Below are positions 61,262 to 64,000 of a stretch of 64,000 nt of DNA, piece by piece (positions within the stretch are counted from its first letter, which is position 1; the number at the start of each line of letters is the position of its first letter). Made by a program: the position numbers and the translations under genes. The stretch is taken from the NCBI GenBank assembly GCA_039028895.1, contig JBCCHF010000036.1, positions 9,143 through 73,142 of the forward strand, read 5' to 3'. The stretch comes from JAHDCJ01 sp039028895. GTDB taxonomy: Bacteria; Bacteroidota; Bacteroidia; Chitinophagales; Saprospiraceae. Below the pieces are notes generated by a model. That model made no database searches and was not told the DNA's origin. It saw only the letters and a list, made by a program, of their open reading frames with translations.

Positions 61262-63694
61262 ATGAGTAAATTTCTTTCTACTCTTCTTACTCTCTCACTC
61301 TTGTTCAATTTAGCATTTGCCCAGGGAACTAATCCCGGAAACATTGTTGGAAAGGTGTTCGATCCGGAAGGTCAGCCGATTGGATATGCTAACGTCTTAT
61401 TAATGACGGCGGCAGACAGCACTATGGCCAAAGGCGAAGTTACGACCGATGACGGAACGTTTCGCTTTGCTGGTATCGCGCCTGCAAACTACTGGCTAAA
61501 AGTCAGTTTTGTTGGATTTGAGGATTATCAATCCGATGTTTTCTCGTTAAATGTGGGTCAAAACCTCAACCTCCCAACGGTCAACCTTTTAATGCCTGCT
61601 AACGACCTCGCCCAGGTGGAGGTCAAGGCACAAAGAATGTTGATTGAAGTGCAACCGGATAAAACAGTTTTCAATGTTGAGGGCAGTATTAATGCTACTG
61701 GAAACACAGCACTCGAATTACTGAAAAAATCTCCTGGGGTTGTTGTCGATAATAACGATAACATTATCCTTGCCGGGAAAAATGGTGTCCAGGTTTACGT
61801 CGATGGTAAGCCATCTCAATTGAGTACAGCTGATCTGGCGGTTCAATTGCGCTCAATGCAATCTTCTGAAATTGATGCGATTGAGATCATTACCAACCCT
61901 TCAGCGAAATACGATGCAGAAGGTAATGCAGGTATCATTAACATCCGATTGAAAAAAGATAAAAGGATGGGCGGAAACGCCAATGTAAACCTGGGATACT
62001 CGTATGGTTTACACCATAAATACAACGCCAGTACGACCTTTAACTATCGCAACAAAAAGCTCAACTTTTTCGGTACTTACAGCTTCAATGGCGGTACCAG
62101 CGAAAATTGGTTGAATCTGTACCGAATCCAAAATGATATCCTTTTTGATCAGAAATCTGTGATGACCAGTGATGGACCTTATAATAGTCTTAAACTTGGG
62201 ACTGACTTTTTTATCAACAAGAAAAGCACATTAGGCGTTCTTGTTAATGGTGCTCTGAATGATCGCAATTGGGATAACGTAGCCAATACCCCGATCACGG
62301 ATCTGACAACTGGTGAAGGTTTACAACGCCTCGAAGCTACCAACGATAACACAGGGGAAAGAAGACGATTTGAGGCGAATGTCAATTACAGGTATGACGA
62401 TCGTGAAAGCGGTATTAGCTGGAACGTAGATGCCGACTACGGGATTTTCAGAAACAAGACGGAGTCTTACCAGCCCAACTTCTATAAATCATTTGATGGT
62501 GAGACCATTCTTGATGAGCGGATATTTACGAGTACAGCGCCAACTGATATCGATATCTACACTTTCAAGTTCGATCACGAACGCAATTTGTGGAAAGGTA
62601 AATTAGGTGTAGGTGCAAAAACCTCTTATGTCCGTACTGATAATACCTACAACTTCTTCGATATTGAAGATGGAGTAGAGGTAATTGATATCGACAGGAG
62701 TAACAATTTCGTATTCAACGAAAATATCAATGCAGCTTATGCCACCTATTCTAAGCAGGTGAAAAAATGGAACTTTAACATTGGCCTCCGAATGGAGCAA
62801 ACCAATTCGGAAGGTATCCTGACAGCGATGAAACCAGTGAATAATGACCGGGTTGATCGCAACTATATCGATTTCTTCCCATCAGGTGGTGTTTCAGTAC
62901 AGGTTGATCAGAAAAACCAGTTGCGCCTGAATTATAGCCGCAGAATTGACAGGCCAAACTATCAGGACCTTAACCCATTTGAATTCAAATTGGATGAGTT
63001 GACTTATCGTCGTGGTAATCCATTCCTGCAACCGCAATACACGCATAATGTGAGTTTGTCACATACCTTTAACTACAGGCTGACAACGACATTGAGCTAC
63101 AGCTATACTTCAGACTTCTTTGCTAATATTTCGGATTCCACGGAAGTAAGCAGGTCATTCCTTGAAACGATTAACCTCGATCATCAAAGAGTGGTTAACC
63201 TGACAATTAGTTACCCGGGCAGCCCAACCAAATGGTGGGACACCTACACCAACTTCGGTGTATATAACACACAGAATAAAGCCGACCTCGGAGAAGGCAG
63301 AGTTGTTGATATTAACCAGACAACAGCAAGTCTTTATCACCAGTCGACTTTTAAGTTGCCTAAAAACTTCTCATTCGAAGTATCAGGTTGGTATAGTTCT
63401 CCTTCTATCTGGGGAGCGGTTTATGACACAGAAGCAAATTTTGCCATCGATCTTGGCATCCAGAAAAGACTTTGGAACAAGCGTGGCAATCTAAAGATAT
63501 CGGTTACTGACATCTTCCACACAGCATCCTGGAGAGGTATCCAAGAGTTCGCAGGATTCTATGTTGACGCCTCTGGTGGCTGGGAAAGTACCCAATTGCG
63601 GGTCAACTTCTCTTACCTTTTCGGCAACGACCAGGTGAAAAAAGCCAGGAAGCGTAACACAGGTCTGGAAGACGAGACCAAAAGGATAAATTAG
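61262..63694 (+). CDS. Outer-membrane TonB-receptor-like protein (OMP_b-brl_3 type)
   Basis: 810 aa from ATG 61262, which starts a good signal peptide (MSKFLSTLLTLSLLFNLA, cut after FAQ). A carboxypeptidase-regulatory-like module (GNIVGKVFDPEGQPIGYANV, residues 25-110) is followed by a plug domain (TALELLKKSPGVVVDNN, VQVYVDGKPSQL, IDAIEIITNPSAKYDAEG). A large barrel follows, with LRLNYSRRIDRPNYQDLNPF and RRGNPFLQPQYTHN. This composition is typical of Bacteroidota 'outer membrane beta-barrel family' proteins that lack an obvious TonB box. Probable role: uptake or secretion across the outer membrane; substrate unknown. No SusD partner is beside it. Confidence 0.9.
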   Translation: MSKFLSTLLTLSLLFNLAFAQGTNPGNIVGKVFDPEGQPIGYANVLLMTAADSTMAKGEVTTDDGTFRFAGIAPANYWLKVSFVGFEDYQSDVFSLNVGQNLNLPTVNLLMPANDLAQVEVKAQRMLIEVQPDKTVFNVEGSINATGNTALELLKKSPGVVVDNNDNIILAGKNGVQVYVDGKPSQLSTADLAVQLRSMQSSEIDAIEIITNPSAKYDAEGNAGIINIRLKKDKRMGGNANVNLGYSYGLHHKYNASTTFNYRNKKLNFFGTYSFNGGTSENWLNLYRIQNDILFDQKSVMTSDGPYNSLKLGTDFFINKKSTLGVLVNGALNDRNWDNVANTPITDLTTGEGLQRLEATNDNTGERRRFEANVNYRYDDRESGISWNVDADYGIFRNKTESYQPNFYKSFDGETILDERIFTSTAPTDIDIYTFKFDHERNLWKGKLGVGAKTSYVRTDNTYNFFDIEDGVEVIDIDRSNNFVFNENINAAYATYSKQVKKWNFNIGLRMEQTNSEGILTAMKPVNNDRVDRNYIDFFPSGGVSVQVDQKNQLRLNYSRRIDRPNYQDLNPFEFKLDELTYRRGNPFLQPQYTHNVSLSHTFNYRLTTTLSYSYTSDFFANISDSTEVSRSFLETINLDHQRVVNLTISYPGSPTKWWDTYTNFGVYNTQNKADLGEGRVVDINQTTASLYHQSTFKLPKNFSFEVSGWYSSPSIWGAVYDTEANFAIDLGIQKRLWNKRGNLKISVTDIFHTASWRGIQEFAGFYVDASGGWESTQLRVNFSYLFGNDQVKKARKRNTGLEDETKRIN

Positions 63695-63732
63695 TGAGAG
63701 AGAGAATTAAGTTTTTACGAAATTCTCGAGAC

Positions 63733-63762
63733 AAGCCCCGGACAAAGGTTCGGGGTTTTTTT
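63733..63762 (+). terminator. Rho-independent terminator after the TonB-receptor-like gene
   Basis: Stem with AGCCCCG / CGGGGTT followed by a T-run. Confidence 0.8.
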
Positions 63763-63831
63763 ATGCCCTTGTTCGAAAAATCGACACCCGTCATATAAGT
63801 TGAGTGACCATGATTTGAGTGCAATTCTTCG

Positions 63832-63839
63832 TATCTTTG
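63832..63839 (+). promoter_or_regulatory. -7 element for the last, partial gene
   Basis: TATCTTTG matches TAnnTTTG, 18 bases before the ATG at 63858. Confidence 0.45.
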
Positions 63840-63857
63840 GCCAAATTTTAGACCCTT

Positions 63858-64000
63858 ATGAAAACTCGATTTACGGAATACCTTTTGATCTTGGACTTAA
63901 CTAATTTTTCAATGATAATGGAAGCTCAAAAATACAAGATCTACGAAACGTCTTCTGGTGAGAAAATTAAACTTGAACAGGTAGCTGAGGCTTGCGCAAA
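63858..64000 (+). CDS. Partial gene at the window end, possibly ChaN-like
   Basis: Open frame from ATG 63858 to the end of the window (about 47 codons, no stop). Later ATGs at 63912 and 63918 are alternative starts. The segment EAQKYKIYETSSGEKIKLEQ recalls the N-terminus of ChaN-like (PF04187) iron-regulated lipoproteins, where I/V-Y-D/E-T-x-x-G-x-x-I/K precedes the catalytic region. The match rests on a short stretch only. A promoter motif lies directly upstream. Confidence 0.4.
   Translation, partial: MKTRFTEYLLILDLTNFSMIMEAQKYKIYETSSGEKIKLEQVAEACA

Overview
The window looks like a chromosomal segment of a Bacteroidota bacterium, most likely a Saprospiria-like or related marine lineage (the lineage is inferred). 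The evidence is: four proteins with signal peptides and type IX secretion (T9SS) C-terminal sorting domains of the 'PNPA' kind; many copies of the Bacteroidota -7 promoter motif TAnnTTTG just upstream of genes; a very long SecA (1099 aa) with a C-terminal SEC-C metal-binding tail; LytTR/LytS-type two-component genes; DUF2723 and OMP_b-brl_3 type proteins; and a mevalonate-pathway GHMP kinase. There is one tRNA (Gln, anticodon TTG). I see no rRNA, transposase, phage gene or CRISPR array.

Layout. 1-4.3 kb: two exported amidohydrolase-family genes, the first cut by the window edge. 4.4-6.9 kb: a tight three-gene set (ribulose-phosphate 3-epimerase-like domain fused to a CBS pair; type I-beta DAHP synthase; KdsC-like HAD phosphatase). 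6.9-10.7 kb: TraB/GumN lipoprotein, Hsp20, then a two-gene cassette of unknown proteins (one Imm22-like) enclosed by a long inverted repeat, then mevalonate kinase. 10.8-14.6 kb: CotH/lamin-tail protein, membrane-anchored endonuclease/exonuclease/phosphatase protein, DgkA. 14.8-20.3 kb (minus): DUF2723 membrane protein, rpiB, M28 peptidase. 20.6-30.8 kb: tRNA-Gln, a serine beta-lactamase-like protein with N-terminal tandem repeats, an outer-membrane barrel protein, a caspase-family protein, a very large metallophosphoesterase/kinase-like/barrel fusion lipoprotein, and a DinB-cupin fusion. 30.9-41 kb: secreted T9SS proteins (subtilase, repeat protein with cohesin-like and dockerin-like parts, alpha/beta hydrolase), a helical unknown, and a YcaQ-type DNA glycosylase. 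41-47 kb: ABC exporter, ECF sigma factor with a membrane-anchored barrel partner, ComF, lipoprotein. 47-52 kb: secA, deoC, SPOR protein, DCC oxidoreductase. 52.4-56.9 kb: two paralogous multi-pass membrane proteins followed by an 860-aa protein that carries what reads as a RasGAP domain. 56.9-61 kb: S9 peptidase and a LytTR/LytS two-component pair. 61.2-64 kb: an outer-membrane TonB-receptor-like protein and the start of a gene that runs off the end.

Most interesting points. (1) The RasGAP-like protein at 54271-56853 retains the arginine-finger FR motif and the FLR...NP motif of eukaryotic RasGAPs, and lies directly behind two paralogous membrane-protein genes. This may be a bacterial Ras-type GTPase control module. 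(2) The epimerase-CBS/DAHPS/KdsC set looks like a rewired 3-deoxy-sugar phosphate pathway. (3) A family of composite repeats occurs twice as inverted pairs, once around a two-gene cassette and once around a gene remnant. (4) The 1252-aa fusion links a phosphoesterase, a kinase-like segment and an outer-membrane barrel. (5) A heptanucleotide tandem repeat supplies the stop codon of the histidine kinase gene.

Where in-frame upstream codons exist, starts were chosen by signal peptide position, promoter position or family length; Shine-Dalgarno sequences are weak throughout, as is usual in this phylum.
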